A stretch of 64,000 bases of DNA from an uncultured Flavobacteriaceae bacterium. Its GTDB lineage: Bacteria; Bacteroidota; Bacteroidia; Flavobacteriales; Flavobacteriaceae. The stretch is from assembly GCA_947494205.1 (NCBI GenBank), contig CANLUH010000007.1, positions 1-64,000 of the forward strand, written 5' to 3'. The notes beneath the pieces were generated by a model. It saw only the letters and a program-made list of their open reading frames with translations, did no database searches and was not told where the DNA came from. Both the position numbers and the translations under genes were made by a program. The stretch's first letter is position 1. Each line of letters begins with the position of its first letter. Positions 25,011 to 34,115 of the stretch are shown in pieces.

Positions 25011-26321
25011 TTACAACGTCTTGAAATTATTTATCTTAATGTTTTTCGATTTTAAATCGAACATTAAGTTGTAGAGTCCAAAGAATGTTCTGTTAATATA
25101 TATAAAGTGTTTAGAGCCTCTATTGCCATTCATTTTTCGTAATTCTGTACTTTTGCTGTAACGCTCTCCTAATTCTGCAATGGCATTAAAGAAGGTTTCG
25201 TCTGAAAAATCAAACGTTTCGTTATGAAATGGTTTAGTAAACAGACTTAACATATCGAAAAACATTGCTGAAAAGAATTCTAATTCTTCTTTTGTATCGT
25301 CTTCTCTTAGAATTTCTAAGGCATACATTTTTTCTGTAAACTGTTTTGGGTCGTTAATGACTTCTGGTTTTGCTAATTCAAAATAAGGCACATAGAAATC
25401 TTCTGGTACGGTTTTCATGCAACCAAAATCTAAAGCTATTAATTCTCCTTGTTTAGAGATTAAGAAGTTTCCAGGATGCGGATCAGCATGTACTTTTTTA
25501 AGAACATGCATTTGATACATGTAAAAGTCCCAAAGTGCTTGCCCTAGTGTATTTGCTAATGCTTTATCTGTATTGTAAGCCGTAAATTCACTAAGATGTT
25601 CGCCTTCCATCCAATCCATTGTAATAATTCTTTCTGAGGATAATTCTTCATAATACTCAGGGAATTTTAGATTAGGAATATGTTTACAAGCGTCTACTAT
25701 GGCTTTACTTTGTTCAATTTCTAATAGATAATTTGTTTCTTCTCTTAGTTTGTCTTCAACTTCGTTAAAATATTTATCGGAGTCTTTTCCTTTAATATTA
25801 AACATTTTAATAGCAATAGGTTTTACTAAAGCTAAATCGCTAGCAATACTATCTGCAACACCTGGATATTGAATTTTTACAGCTAATTTTTTACCATACT
25901 TTTCTGCTAGGTGTACTTGTCCAATACTCGCAGCATTTACAGATGTTGATTTAAAGGTGTCGTAAATTTCTGTTGGTAACTTGCCAAAGTATTTTTTAAA
26001 GGTTTTTGTTACTAATGGCGGTGATAATGGTGGCACAGAAAACTGTGCTAAAGAGAATTTCTCTACGTATGCTTGTGGTAGAATACTTTTCTCCATACTT
26101 AGCATTTGTGCTACTTTTAAAGCACTTCCTTTTAAGGTTTTTAAACCATTATAAATGTCTTCAGCATTGCTTTCGTTTAAGCGTTCTTTAGATTCATCTT
26201 CGGTTTTTGTTAATCTATCTCCGTAATACTTAAGATAGTTAACGCCAACTTTCGCACCAGTTTGAACCAATTTTGTCGCGCGCTGAATTTTTGATGTGGG
26301 TATTTTATCTATTGTTTTCAA
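25011..26321 (-). CDS. ABC1/UbiB-family atypical protein kinase
   Basis: A 436-residue member of the ABC1/ADCK family, kinase-like ATPases for isoprenoid quinone synthesis or membrane-lipid homeostasis. The KxGQ-type motif reads LKVAQMLS, the Ala-rich loop SVNAASIGQVHLA, the nucleotide Lys AVKIQYPGV, the catalytic loop HADPHPGNF and the metal-binding ALDFGCMK. The start is TTG at 26321 (no ATG until residue 73), 10 bases behind the tetR stop. In plants and cyanobacteria ABC1 kinases are tied to photo-oxidative stress. Confidence 0.9.
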   Translation of the reverse strand: MKTIDKIPTSKIQRATKLVQTGAKVGVNYLKYYGDRLTKTEDESKERLNESNAEDIYNGLKTLKGSALKVAQMLSMEKSILPQAYVEKFSLAQFSVPPLSPPLVTKTFKKYFGKLPTEIYDTFKSTSVNAASIGQVHLAEKYGKKLAVKIQYPGVADSIASDLALVKPIAIKMFNIKGKDSDKYFNEVEDKLREETNYLLEIEQSKAIVDACKHIPNLKFPEYYEELSSERIITMDWMEGEHLSEFTAYNTDKALANTLGQALWDFYMYQMHVLKKVHADPHPGNFLISKQGELIALDFGCMKTVPEDFYVPYFELAKPEVINDPKQFTEKMYALEILREDDTKEELEFFSAMFFDMLSLFTKPFHNETFDFSDETFFNAIAELGERYSKSTELRKMNGNRGSKHFIYINRTFFGLYNLMFDLKSKNIKINNFKTL

Positions 26322-26331
26322 TAGTTTCTAT

Positions 26332-26988
26332 TTAGTGTGTTTGTATTTTTTCTTTGAAAATGAATTTCCCGAAATCTATAATACTTTTTAATGGAGCTAC
26401 ATTTAATATGTCGAAGCTAGTATTTACTGATTTTTCAATAAATACATCCGTTTTTTCAAAACTTGGGGAAGTGTCTTCTAACCAAAATTTCATAGTTAGT
26501 AAAAATTGTAACCAAGCAGATTCTTTAATACTTCTACTTTGAAACTTTTCTATTTCTGCTTGCTTAATATCTATGAGTTCAATATCTAAGTCTTCAATAT
26601 ATTGACAAAATGCAGATTTCAACTCTTTTAAAGCCAGTAGAGATTTCATTTTATTTTTATCCTTGTGTAATGCATACACCACATAACTTCTATTGGCTGT
26701 AAGATTTTCGAAAAAAGTGAAGTAGTAACTTAATAGTTTATTTCTAGCTTCAAAATTTATATAATCTTCACTATTGTGTAAAGCAGTTATAGTATTATCG
26801 TGAAAGGCTTTAAAAATTGCTTTTTCAATAGACTCGAAAGAGGTATAGTGTTCGTAGAATTTACTTTCTTCAAAATTGTTGTGTTTCGCAAACATATAAA
26901 CAGAATTTGGTTGTTTATCGTGTTCTAAAACGTAATCCATGTAAAATGAAATGATGTCGTTGCTTTTTATGTTTTTCTTTTTAGCCAT
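26332..26988 (-). CDS. TetR-like transcriptional regulator of the light island
   Basis: A 218-residue regulator. The N-terminal helix-turn-helix is divergent (VYMFAKHNNFEESKFYEHY, about 24-42), followed by the F-x-S-[IL]-E-x-A-I-F pattern typical of TetR. The C-terminal helical domain is annotated as TetR_C in related proteins. It is the first gene of the four-gene unit, and a 30-bp palindrome lies in its own promoter. I infer that it binds this site. No cobalamin or flavin domain is visible, so the light signal must come from elsewhere. Confidence 0.82.
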   Translation of the reverse strand: MAKKKNIKSNDIISFYMDYVLEHDKQPNSVYMFAKHNNFEESKFYEHYTSFESIEKAIFKAFHDNTITALHNSEDYINFEARNKLLSYYFTFFENLTANRSYVVYALHKDKNKMKSLLALKELKSAFCQYIEDLDIELIDIKQAEIEKFQSRSIKESAWLQFLLTMKFWLEDTSPSFEKTDVFIEKSVNTSFDILNVAPLKSIIDFGKFIFKEKIQTH

Positions 26989-27010
26989 TATGTAGTTCTA
27001 TTTAATAGCA

Positions 27011-27053
27011 TAAAGATACGAAATGTTTAATCATTTATTGCAATGATTAAACA
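27011..27053 (-). promoter_or_regulatory. Operator palindrome plus -7 box of the tetR-like gene
   Basis: A perfect palindrome with 11-bp arms (TGTTTAATCAT 27024-27034 and its complement 27043-27053, 8-base spacer). It is followed on the minus strand by 5 bases and TATCTTTA (27018-27011), a 7-of-8 match to TAnnTTTG. Length and geometry equal those of the operator at 18270-18312. Confidence 0.78.
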
Positions 27054-27121
27054 AATTAACAAAGCTTTCACTTTAATGTTTAGAAAAGCAGTTTTACTTT
27101 TTAAGAATAACAAATGTGCTT

Positions 27122-27790
27122 TTAGCAGTCACCATCGCAACAATTATCGTCTTTTACTAATTTACAAGACAATACAGCGGTTATTGCTCCTAATATTGGA
27201 GCAGTGATATATAACCATAGATATTGAAAATTACCTGTAAATAGGGCAGGAGCTATTGATCTTACAGGGTTCATAGAGGCTTTTGTTATTGGCCCAGCAA
27301 ACATGGCTTCTAACAGAATAACTGCACCAACGGCTATGGCAGCCATAGTGCCAATTTCTTTACTTCCTGTAGATACATTTATAATGACAACCATTAAAAA
27401 GAAGGTTAATAAAAACTCAACTATTGCGGCTTTATATGCTGGAAAACCTTCCATAGGTGTTGTTTCCCCTAGGTATTGGCTCTCGGGGAATAAAAACCAT
27501 AATAATGCACTAGCGCAGATGGCTCCTATTAATTGAGCAGTTATATATTTAGGTACAAGTTTCCAATCAAACTTTTTAGCAAAAGCAAAACTTATGGTTA
27601 CAGCTGGGTTAAAGTGAGCTCCAGATATTTCACCAAAAGCATAAATCATACTCATAACAATAAGACCCCAAGTTATAGCAACTCCAACATGCGAAATACT
27701 ACCATTGGTAATTTCATTTATAGTCATGGCGCCTGTTCCGCAAAATATCATGGTAAAGGTTCCTAATGCTTCAGCTATGAGTTTCTTCAT
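27122..27790 (-). CDS. Aquaporin family channel (MIP)
   Basis: A six-helix channel of 222 residues for water, glycerol or metalloids. The first pore motif is standard (HFNPAVTISF, about 59-68). The second is NPV instead of NPA (SMNPVRSIAPAL, about 178-189). The C-terminus is a short Cys-rich tail (DDNCCDGDC). NPA/NPV pairs are known from some metalloid-permeable aquaporins. No ars gene is nearby. It is transcribed toward the tetR-like gene on the same strand and has 133 bases between them. Confidence 0.85.
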   Translation of the reverse strand: MKKLIAEALGTFTMIFCGTGAMTINEITNGSISHVGVAITWGLIVMSMIYAFGEISGAHFNPAVTISFAFAKKFDWKLVPKYITAQLIGAICASALLWFLFPESQYLGETTPMEGFPAYKAAIVEFLLTFFLMVVIINVSTGSKEIGTMAAIAVGAVILLEAMFAGPITKASMNPVRSIAPALFTGNFQYLWLYITAPILGAITAVLSCKLVKDDNCCDGDC

Positions 27791-27908
27791 TTTTTATTTT
27801 TTTACAAATATACAAGACCTAATTTTAAGGTTTTGTTAACAATTAAGGTTTTTGTTATATGTAAATTTACAGTCATTATTATAACAAACACTAATTATCA
27901 CAAAAATC

Positions 27909-28757
27909 ATGAAAAAATTACTATTAATAGCTTTAGTTTTTACTGTCTCTTTTTCAGTTAATGCTCAAGTTGAAACGCCACAACCTAGTCCGTTTTCTAG
28001 AATGGAACAAAAGGTTGGATTAACAGATGTTACTCTAGAATATTCTCGTCCTAACATGAGAGGTCGTACTATTTTTGGAGATTTAGTGCCTTATGGCAAA
28101 TTATGGAGATTAGGAGCTAATGCGAATACCAAAATTACATTTAGTACTGATGTTACTGTGGGCGGCAAAACATTAAAAGCTGGTGATTATGCGATTTTTG
28201 CAACACCAAATGCAACGTCTTGGGACCTTACTTTTTATACAGATGCTACAAACGGTGGTACACCAAGAAATTGGGATGAAAGTAAAGTTGCTGTTAAAGT
28301 AACTGCGGATGTTATTAAACTGCCTATGAAAATAGAGACATTTACGATGTCTTTTGACGACTTAGAAATAAATGCTGCAGTTATTGGTATGATGTGGGAA
28401 GATGTTTATGTAGGTGTTAAGTTTGAAGTACCTACAGATGCTGCCGTTACTGCATCTATTGAAAAAACAATGGCTGGTCCTGGAGCAGGTGATTATTTTG
28501 CTGCTGCAAGATATTTCTTGTCTGAAGGAAAAGATATTAATAAAGCTGTTGTTTGGATTGACAAAGCTGTTGAATTAACTAAAGACGAACCTCGTTTTTG
28601 GTTCTTACGTCAACAATCTTTAATCCACGCTAAAGCAGGTAAAAAGAAATCGGCGATTGCTGCTGCAAAAGCATCTTTAGCGGGTGCTAAAGCTGCTAAA
28701 AATGCAGATTACGTAAAAATGAATGAAGAGTCTTTAAAAGAGTGGGGCGCTATGTAA
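27909..28757 (+). CDS. Secreted DUF2911 domain-containing protein
   Basis: A 282-residue protein with signal peptide (MKKLLLIALVFTVSFSVNAQ). DUF2911 covers about 35-170 (VTLEYSRPNMRGRTIFG, VPYGKLWRLGANANTKI), a beta-rich domain found mainly in Bacteroidota. The C-terminal part (about 190-280) is helical and TPR-like. The function is not known. The gene is divergent from the aquaporin and ends in a strong terminator. Confidence 0.88.
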   Translation: MKKLLLIALVFTVSFSVNAQVETPQPSPFSRMEQKVGLTDVTLEYSRPNMRGRTIFGDLVPYGKLWRLGANANTKITFSTDVTVGGKTLKAGDYAIFATPNATSWDLTFYTDATNGGTPRNWDESKVAVKVTADVIKLPMKIETFTMSFDDLEINAAVIGMMWEDVYVGVKFEVPTDAAVTASIEKTMAGPGAGDYFAAARYFLSEGKDINKAVVWIDKAVELTKDEPRFWFLRQQSLIHAKAGKKKSAIAAAKASLAGAKAAKNADYVKMNEESLKEWGAM

Positions 28758-28783
28758 TTTAGTTTTCATTTTAGAATATATTG

Positions 28784-28815
28784 AAAAAGCGCAATCGTTA
28801 TGATTGCGCTTTTTT
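28784..28815 (+). terminator. Rho-independent terminator of the DUF2911 gene
   Basis: The stem GCGCAATC / GATTGCGC with GTTAT loop, flanked by AAAAA and TTTTTT, lies 26 bases after the stop. It can also serve the convergent VOC gene ending at 28833. Confidence 0.92.
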
Positions 28816-28832
28816 ATGTTTTACAACTTGTT

Positions 28833-29204
28833 TTAAACATGCTGGTCCACCAAAATGGCATTACCATCGGGGTCTAATACAACAAAACTAGCAGGACCAG
28901 ATGTAGTTGCGTCAGCTTCGGTTTCTAGTTTAATATTATTATCTTTTAAGTGTTTTTGAATGCTTCTAACATCGTCAAATTGTTCTAATGTTTTTGCATC
29001 TGTATCCCAACCTGGGTTAAAGGTTAGTATGTTGTTTTCGAACATACCTTGAAATAAGCCTACTAAAGACGCTTCGTTTTTCATTATAAGATAATTTTTT
29101 TCTATATCTCCTGCGAAAACTGAAAAGCCCAAGGTTTCATAAAATGCTTTAGATTTATGTATGTCTTTTACACTAAGACTCACTGAGAATGCTCCTAATT
29201 TCAT
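28833..29204 (-). CDS. VOC family protein (glyoxalase/bleomycin-resistance fold)
   Basis: A 123-residue protein with the paired beta-alpha-beta3 modules of the vicinal-oxygen-chelate superfamily. It has SVSLSVKDIHKSKAFYETLG (about 7-26) and the C-terminal ASFVVLDPDGNAILVDQH with a metal-ligand His. The substrate is unknown. It is a single gene. Confidence 0.85.
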   Translation of the reverse strand: MKLGAFSVSLSVKDIHKSKAFYETLGFSVFAGDIEKNYLIMKNEASLVGLFQGMFENNILTFNPGWDTDAKTLEQFDDVRSIQKHLKDNNIKLETEADATTSGPASFVVLDPDGNAILVDQHV

Positions 29205-29354
29205 AATTGATTAGTTTTTAAATGCTTTAAAAATACAATTTTGAAGAAATGAAACCTAATTAGAATTTAAAGCTATTATCTTATTCTATTAGTTTACATT
29301 AAATAAATTACTTTATGGTTGTGTTATCATCGGGTTTAATTTGTTTTAATACCC

Positions 29355-29801
29355 TTATTTTAGTTCTATATTAGATTTGAGATCATTAAGTCTTTGTTTT
29401 ACATTTGATTGTAAATGTCTTTTTATTATTCCAGCTGCTAAACTAAAAGGGAAGCGAAGCTGGAAAGAATATAAAAATACAACTTCGGTTGTACCTTCTT
29501 CAAGTTCTTTAAATCTCCAAGAACCCAAAAAAGATTTAAACATAAACGGGCCTTTAGTCATTTTAATGGCTGTTGCTTTTGGTCTATTAAATGAAACATA
29601 TTCAGTTACCATTCCTATCCCGTTTTTTGCAACACAATATGCTTTTACCCCTTTGTTTGCATTTATAGCACCTTCAATTAAATCTGCTCTTTTAAGAAAA
29701 GTATCCCAAGTTAATCTTTGATTATAATCTTGTGTGTAATCGAAAGCAAATTCAGGATTGCAATTAACTTTTATTGCCTCAGTAAATTTTATATTTCCCA
29801 T
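29355..29801 (-). CDS. SRPBCC family protein
   Basis: A 148-residue START/SRPBCC-fold protein, different from the one in the light island. The typical N-terminal CNPEFAFDYTQDYNQRLTWD and the final helix (ASG-less LAAGIIKRHLQSNVKQRLNDLK) are present. The ligand is unknown. It stands alone between the VOC gene and yebC. Confidence 0.78.
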   Translation of the reverse strand: MGNIKFTEAIKVNCNPEFAFDYTQDYNQRLTWDTFLKRADLIEGAINANKGVKAYCVAKNGIGMVTEYVSFNRPKATAIKMTKGPFMFKSFLGSWRFKELEEGTTEVVFLYSFQLRFPFSLAAGIIKRHLQSNVKQRLNDLKSNIELK

Positions 29802-29907
29802 GTATTATTGGCTATTCTTTGTAAAGATAGATTATCAATTTAAATACTATATAAATTTCTAAATTTACTTTCTAAAACTCTAATAATCCATTGTTTCTCA
29901 TAAAAAG

Positions 29908-29939
29908 AAAGCCATAAACGATATGTTTATGGCTTTTTT
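29908..29939. terminator. Bidirectional terminator behind yebC
   Basis: AAAGCCATAAAC pairs with GTTTATGGCTTT around GATAT, with T runs on both outer sides. It lies 21 bases beyond the yebC stop on the minus strand. Confidence 0.9.
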
Positions 29940-29960
29940 AATTTAATGTATTTTAATTTT

Positions 29961-30683
29961 TTACTCTTCAGTAGATTCTTCCATAGTGTGATATACATTT
30001 TGCACATCATCATCTTCTTCAATTTTCTCTAAAAGCTTCTCAACATCGGCAACTTGCTCTGGTGTTAACGTTTTAGTTACTTGTGGAATACGCTCGAAAC
30101 CAGAAGATAGTATTTCTATCTCTCTGTTTTCTAATTCTGCTTGTATAGCACCAAAGTTTTCAAAAGGCGCGTAGATTAAAATACCGTCGTCGTCTGCAAA
30201 AACTTCTTCTGCTCCAAAATCTATAAACTCTAATTCTACTTCCTCAGGATCTAAACCTTCAGAAGGAATCCTAAAGTTACAGGTGTGGTCAAACATAAAT
30301 ACTACGGATCCAGAAGTTCCTAAACTTCCATCGCATTTATTAAAATAACTACGTACGTTGGCTACTGTTCTGGTATTATTATCTGTTGCTGTTTCCACAA
30401 GAATAGCTATTCCGTGCGGTGCATAGCCTTCAAAAAGAACTTCTTTATAATCGCCTTGTCCTTTTTCGCTTGCTTTTTTAATGGCGCGCTGTACATTATC
30501 CTTAGGCATGTTAACAGCTTTAGCGTTTTGAATTACTGCTCGTAAACGCGAATTACTTCCAGGATCTGGACCGCCTTCTTTTACAGCCATTACTATATCC
30601 TTACCAATACGTGTAAAGGCCTTACTCATTGCAGACCAACGTTTCATTTTACGTGCTTTACGAAATTCAAAAGCTCTTCCCAT
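29961..30683 (-). CDS. YebC/PmpR family DNA-binding regulatory protein
   Basis: A 240-residue protein of the widespread YebC family, active as transcriptional regulators and, in some bacteria, as factors that relieve ribosome stalling at polyproline. The hallmark N-terminus MGRAFEFRKARKMKRWSAMSKAFTRIGK is close to the short Flavobacterial form, and the FEGYAPHGIAILVE block (about 84-97) is present. It is monocistronic with a terminator. Confidence 0.92.
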   Translation of the reverse strand: MGRAFEFRKARKMKRWSAMSKAFTRIGKDIVMAVKEGGPDPGSNSRLRAVIQNAKAVNMPKDNVQRAIKKASEKGQGDYKEVLFEGYAPHGIAILVETATDNNTRTVANVRSYFNKCDGSLGTSGSVVFMFDHTCNFRIPSEGLDPEEVELEFIDFGAEEVFADDDGILIYAPFENFGAIQAELENREIEILSSGFERIPQVTKTLTPEQVADVEKLLEKIEEDDDVQNVYHTMEESTEE

Positions 30684-30793
30684 TTAAAACTTATTTTATT
30701 ATCCTACAGTGTAACGTAGGTAGTTAATTATATTATGTATGTCACAAATTTAAAAAAATCTCTTAAAAATGCTTAATGATTTCTAAATCGTTT

Positions 30794-31087
30794 CTATTCT
30801 TCTTCTTCAACAATACCTTCAATAGCTTGTGCTAGCTTAAAATCTAAATCTGTTACACCGCCTTTGTCGTGTGTGGATAAGCTTATGTTTAAAACATTAT
30901 AGGTGTTAGACCAATCTGGATGATGATTTAAAGCTTCACACTCGAAAGCAATACGACTCATAGCGCTAAAGCAATCTTTAAAGTTTTCGAACTCGTATTC
31001 TGTGTGTATTGCATTATCGAAATAATCCCATTCTTGTAGGGTCTCTAATCGTTTTTCTATTTCTTGTTCTGTAAGTTTAGACATCAT
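30794..31087 (-). CDS. 4a-hydroxytetrahydrobiopterin dehydratase (PCD/DCoH)
   Basis: It dehydrates 4a-hydroxytetrahydropterin back to the dihydropterin form for aromatic hydroxylases or pterin recycling. The 97-residue protein has the active-site motif ALNHHPDWSNTYNVLNISL (about 58-76) with the His pair. An alternative ATG one codon later gives the same protein minus one Met. A palindrome-like sequence upstream (31098-31126) faintly resembles the light-island operator but has a different length. Confidence 0.9.
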   Translation of the reverse strand: MMSKLTEQEIEKRLETLQEWDYFDNAIHTEYEFENFKDCFSAMSRIAFECEALNHHPDWSNTYNVLNISLSTHDKGGVTDLDFKLAQAIEGIVEEEE

Positions 31088-31133
31088 TTTTAGTGTTTAA
31101 AATTCATTGCAAAAGTTAAGCATTTTTAAAGGA

Positions 31134-31967
31134 TTACGCATCGAGTAATTTTAAAACCTCTTGACTTTCTAATTGTAAATGCTTTGGTAGTGTGTTGTGT
31201 TTTGGTAATACTGCTAAATAACGATCGTCGTTAGTAGTAAATACTTGTTTAAATATTGGTTTTGTATTGCTTAGTGTGTCACTAATTTCCTTTATAAAAT
31301 CGTCATGATGTACCAAGTCGTTACTTCCTAAATGGAATACTCCATATTTTTTTTGATTTATTATATAGTGTATTTGTTGCGTTACTTTAGAATCTGTAGT
31401 CACATTTATTATTAAATTTGGAAATACTTCTATGGGTAACTTTTCTTTTAAAAAGGCTTTTATTTCCTTTACTCTAGGCGATTGACTTCCAAAAACCATT
31501 GGTAATCGTAAAATAGCAACTTGCTTTTTAGGCAAGCGTAGTAGCATGTTTTCTATTTTTATTTTAAAATGCCCATACATACTGTGACTTAGCGTTTTGT
31601 CTAATTCGTAACTAGGGTATTTGCTATAACCATCGAAAACATTGGCAGACGATAAAAATATAAATCTTGCTTTTGTAGCTACTACATAGTCTATAATATG
31701 ACTGTGCGCTATTACTTGAGCCGAAAAATTACCTCGCAGTGCAGATATTACTACAGTAGGTTTTACAGCTTCTAGTATTTCGTAAATATCGTCTTCTTCT
31801 ACGTTGTACTGAAAATAATGCTGATTTTTATCGTATGCATAATTATCTGTACGGTAAGTGCCAAAGGTTCTAAAATAGGGGCAAAGCTCTTTATAAATAG
31901 CTTCGCCTATAAATCCGCTTGCACCAATAATTAGTATAGTGTTTTTTGTGTCTTTAATCTGTTTCAT
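31134..31967 (-). CDS. RmlD-like sugar-nucleotide-binding / NAD-dependent epimerase family protein
   Basis: A 277-residue extended SDR. The N-terminal dinucleotide motif is GASGFIG (16-22) and the dTDP-4-dehydrorhamnose-reductase-like features include FLSSANVFDG (about 103-112) and a Tyr-x3-Lys (YGHFK, about 131-135). The specific substrate is unknown, and no rml genes are near. It is 28 bases behind glutaminase and probably co-transcribed with it. Confidence 0.8.
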   Translation of the reverse strand: MKQIKDTKNTILIIGASGFIGEAIYKELCPYFRTFGTYRTDNYAYDKNQHYFQYNVEEDDIYEILEAVKPTVVISALRGNFSAQVIAHSHIIDYVVATKARFIFLSSANVFDGYSKYPSYELDKTLSHSMYGHFKIKIENMLLRLPKKQVAILRLPMVFGSQSPRVKEIKAFLKEKLPIEVFPNLIINVTTDSKVTQQIHYIINQKKYGVFHLGSNDLVHHDDFIKEISDTLSNTKPIFKQVFTTNDDRYLAVLPKHNTLPKHLQLESQEVLKLLDA

Positions 31968-31995
31968 TAAATAGTTAAGGGAGTGAATAAAACGT

Positions 31996-32907
31996 TTAAA
32001 AGATAGAACGGTTAGTTTTGGTAGTAAATTGCTCTAGGGCTTGCATGCCTATGAGAGAGTTTCCTTTTGGGTTGAGTCCTGGTGCCCATGTAGAAATAAT
32101 ATAATCGTTTGGTAATAAGGCAACAATACCACCGCCAACGCCACTTTTTCCGGGTAAACCAACCTCGAAAGCAAATTCTCCAGCTTCGTCATAAAAGCCA
32201 CAGGTTAGCATAATTGCATTTATTCTTTTGGCTTGACTTAAAGAAATGTGTTGCTTATTGTTTACACACTGGCCTTTATTGGCGAAAATATAAAAGGCTT
32301 TAGAGAGTTGTGCGCAAGTCATTTCTATTGCACATTGGTGAAAATAGAAATCTAAAACGGTTTCTACATCGTTATTCAAATTATTAAAAGATTTTAAAAG
32401 GTTTGCAGCGGCGTAGTTTTTAAAACCTGTTCTTTGCTCGGATGCGGCAACTGCTTTGTTATACACAATTGTATTATCGTTGGCAATTGTTCTTATATAG
32501 TTTAGAAAATCTTGTTTTGGGTTTTCTAAGTGAGAGACTAAAATATCTGCTACTACAATGGCTCCTGCGTTAATTAAAGGGTTTCTTGGGATACCATTCT
32601 CTAACTCTAACAAAGAGAGGTGGTTAAATGGGTTTCCTGAAGGCTCAACATCTATGCGTTTCCAGATGTTATTATCTTCGAAATCTATGGCTTTTGAAAG
32701 CGCTAAAACTTTAGAAATACTTTGTATTGAAAAGGGCACATTCCAATCTCCAATTTGAAATGTGCTCCCGTTTATTTGTTGTATGTGAATGCCGAAACTT
32801 TCATTACTTTGTTTGGATAGTTCAGGAATATATGAAGCAACACGACCTTTGTTTGAAGACTGTTTTAAGTCGTTATAAATTGATTCAATAATATCTTGAA
32901 AATCCAT
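31996..32907 (-). CDS. glsA: Glutaminase A
   Basis: It hydrolyses glutamine to glutamate and ammonia. The 303-residue serine-dependent enzyme has the normal length. The catalytic Ser-x2-Lys is in QSISKVLAL (about 62-70), and PFNHLSLLELENG and the C-terminal GLPGKSGVGGGIVA are family signatures. It is 9 bases behind gcvT and forms an operon with gcvT and the RmlD-like gene. Confidence 0.93.
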   Translation of the reverse strand: MDFQDIIESIYNDLKQSSNKGRVASYIPELSKQSNESFGIHIQQINGSTFQIGDWNVPFSIQSISKVLALSKAIDFEDNNIWKRIDVEPSGNPFNHLSLLELENGIPRNPLINAGAIVVADILVSHLENPKQDFLNYIRTIANDNTIVYNKAVAASEQRTGFKNYAAANLLKSFNNLNNDVETVLDFYFHQCAIEMTCAQLSKAFYIFANKGQCVNNKQHISLSQAKRINAIMLTCGFYDEAGEFAFEVGLPGKSGVGGGIVALLPNDYIISTWAPGLNPKGNSLIGMQALEQFTTKTNRSIF

Positions 32908-32916
32908 ACTATAAAT

Positions 32917-33987
32917 TTAACCTTTATAAAATGGCAGTTTAACAACAGTTGCTGGCACTGCATTTTTACGTATTTGAATGTTTATTTTACTGTCTGCCGA
33001 AGAAAACACTTTTGGTACATAGCCTAAACCAATACCTTTACCTAAAGAAGGCGACATGGTTCCAGAAGTTACTTCTCCTATTTTCTTACCTTGTCCATCT
33101 ACAATATCGTAACCTTGTCTAGGAATGCCTCTTTCGTCTAACTCAAAAGCAATTAGTTTACGCTCTACACCACGTTTTTTCTGTGCTTCTAAGGCTTCAG
33201 AGTTTGTAAACTTTTTAGTGAATTTTGTTATCCATCCTAAACCAGCTTCTAGAGGCGATGTTGTATCATCGATATCGTTTCCGTAAAGGCAATATCCCAT
33301 TTCTAAACGTAAAGTGTCTCTAGCAGCTAAACCAATAGGTTTAGCTCCAGCTTCTATTACTTTATCCCAAATTTGTTTTACTTCACTGTTTTTACAGTAA
33401 ATTTCGAATCCGCCACTTCCTGTATATCCTGTTGCAGAGATAATAACGTGTTCTATTCCTGCAAAATCACCTACAACAAAGTTGTAGAATTTAATCTCTG
33501 CTAAATCATGGCTAGATAGACTTTGCATAGCTTCAACCGCTTTAGGGCCTTGTATTGCTAATAAAGAATAGTCCTCAGATAAGTCTTTCATTTCTGCTCC
33601 AACATCATTTTTAGAACTAATCCAATTCCAATCTTTTTCTATATTGCTAGCATTAACAACTAATAAATAGGTCTCTTCTTTTACTTTATAAACAATTAAG
33701 TCATCTACAATACCGCCATCGTCATTTGGTAAGCAAGAGTATTGTGCTTTCCCAATAGTTAATTTGCTAGCATCGTTACTACATACTTTCTGTATTAAAT
33801 CTAGAGCATTTGGCCCTTCGATTAAAAACTCTCCCATGTGAGATACATCAAAAACACCAACACCAGTTCTTACGGCTTCGTGTTCTATATTTACGCCATC
33901 GTATTGTACTGGCATGTTATACCCTGCAAATGGTACCATTTTAGCGCCTAATGCTGTATGCGTTTCTGTTAATGCTGTATTTTTCAT
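32917..33987 (-). CDS. gcvT: Aminomethyltransferase (glycine cleavage system T protein)
   Basis: It transfers the aminomethyl carbon from lipoylated H protein to tetrahydrofolate, releasing ammonia. The 356-residue protein has [16 protein letters not shown] (about 43-58) with the folate-site Asp region, [16 protein letters not shown] (about 183-198) and [14 protein letters not shown] (about 223-236). The other glycine-cleavage genes are not in the window, as usual for Flavobacteriaceae. Confidence 0.94.
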   Translation of the reverse strand: MKNTALTETHTALGAKMVPFAGYNMPVQYDGVNIEHEAVRTGVGVFDVSHMGEFLIEGPNALDLIQKVCSNDASKLTIGKAQYSCLPNDDGGIVDDLIVYKVKEETYLLVVNASNIEKDWNWISSKNDVGAEMKDLSEDYSLLAIQGPKAVEAMQSLSSHDLAEIKFYNFVVGDFAGIEHVIISATGYTGSGGFEIYCKNSEVKQIWDKVIEAGAKPIGLAARDTLRLEMGYCLYGNDIDDTTSPLEAGLGWITKFTKKFTNSEALEAQKKRGVERKLIAFELDERGIPRQGYDIVDGQGKKIGEVTSGTMSPSLGKGIGLGYVPKVFSSADSKINIQIRKNAVPATVVKLPFYKG

Positions 33988-34115
33988 TTTTAGTTATGTT
34001 ATTTTTTAGGATTGTAAAAGTATCAAAAAATATTCATTTGTTTTATACTCAAAATAGAATATAAATGTCTTAATTTTAAAATTGAAAAAGTAATAACTTA
34101 TAATCTGTTTTTTGA

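Noticed and set aside
31098-31126. TGTTTAA ... TTAAGCA upstream of the pterin dehydratase gene as a third light-island operator
   Set aside because: The length is 29 instead of 30 bases, the right arm has a mismatch, and no TAnnTTTG box lies at the 5-base spacing. In this A+T-rich DNA it can be chance.
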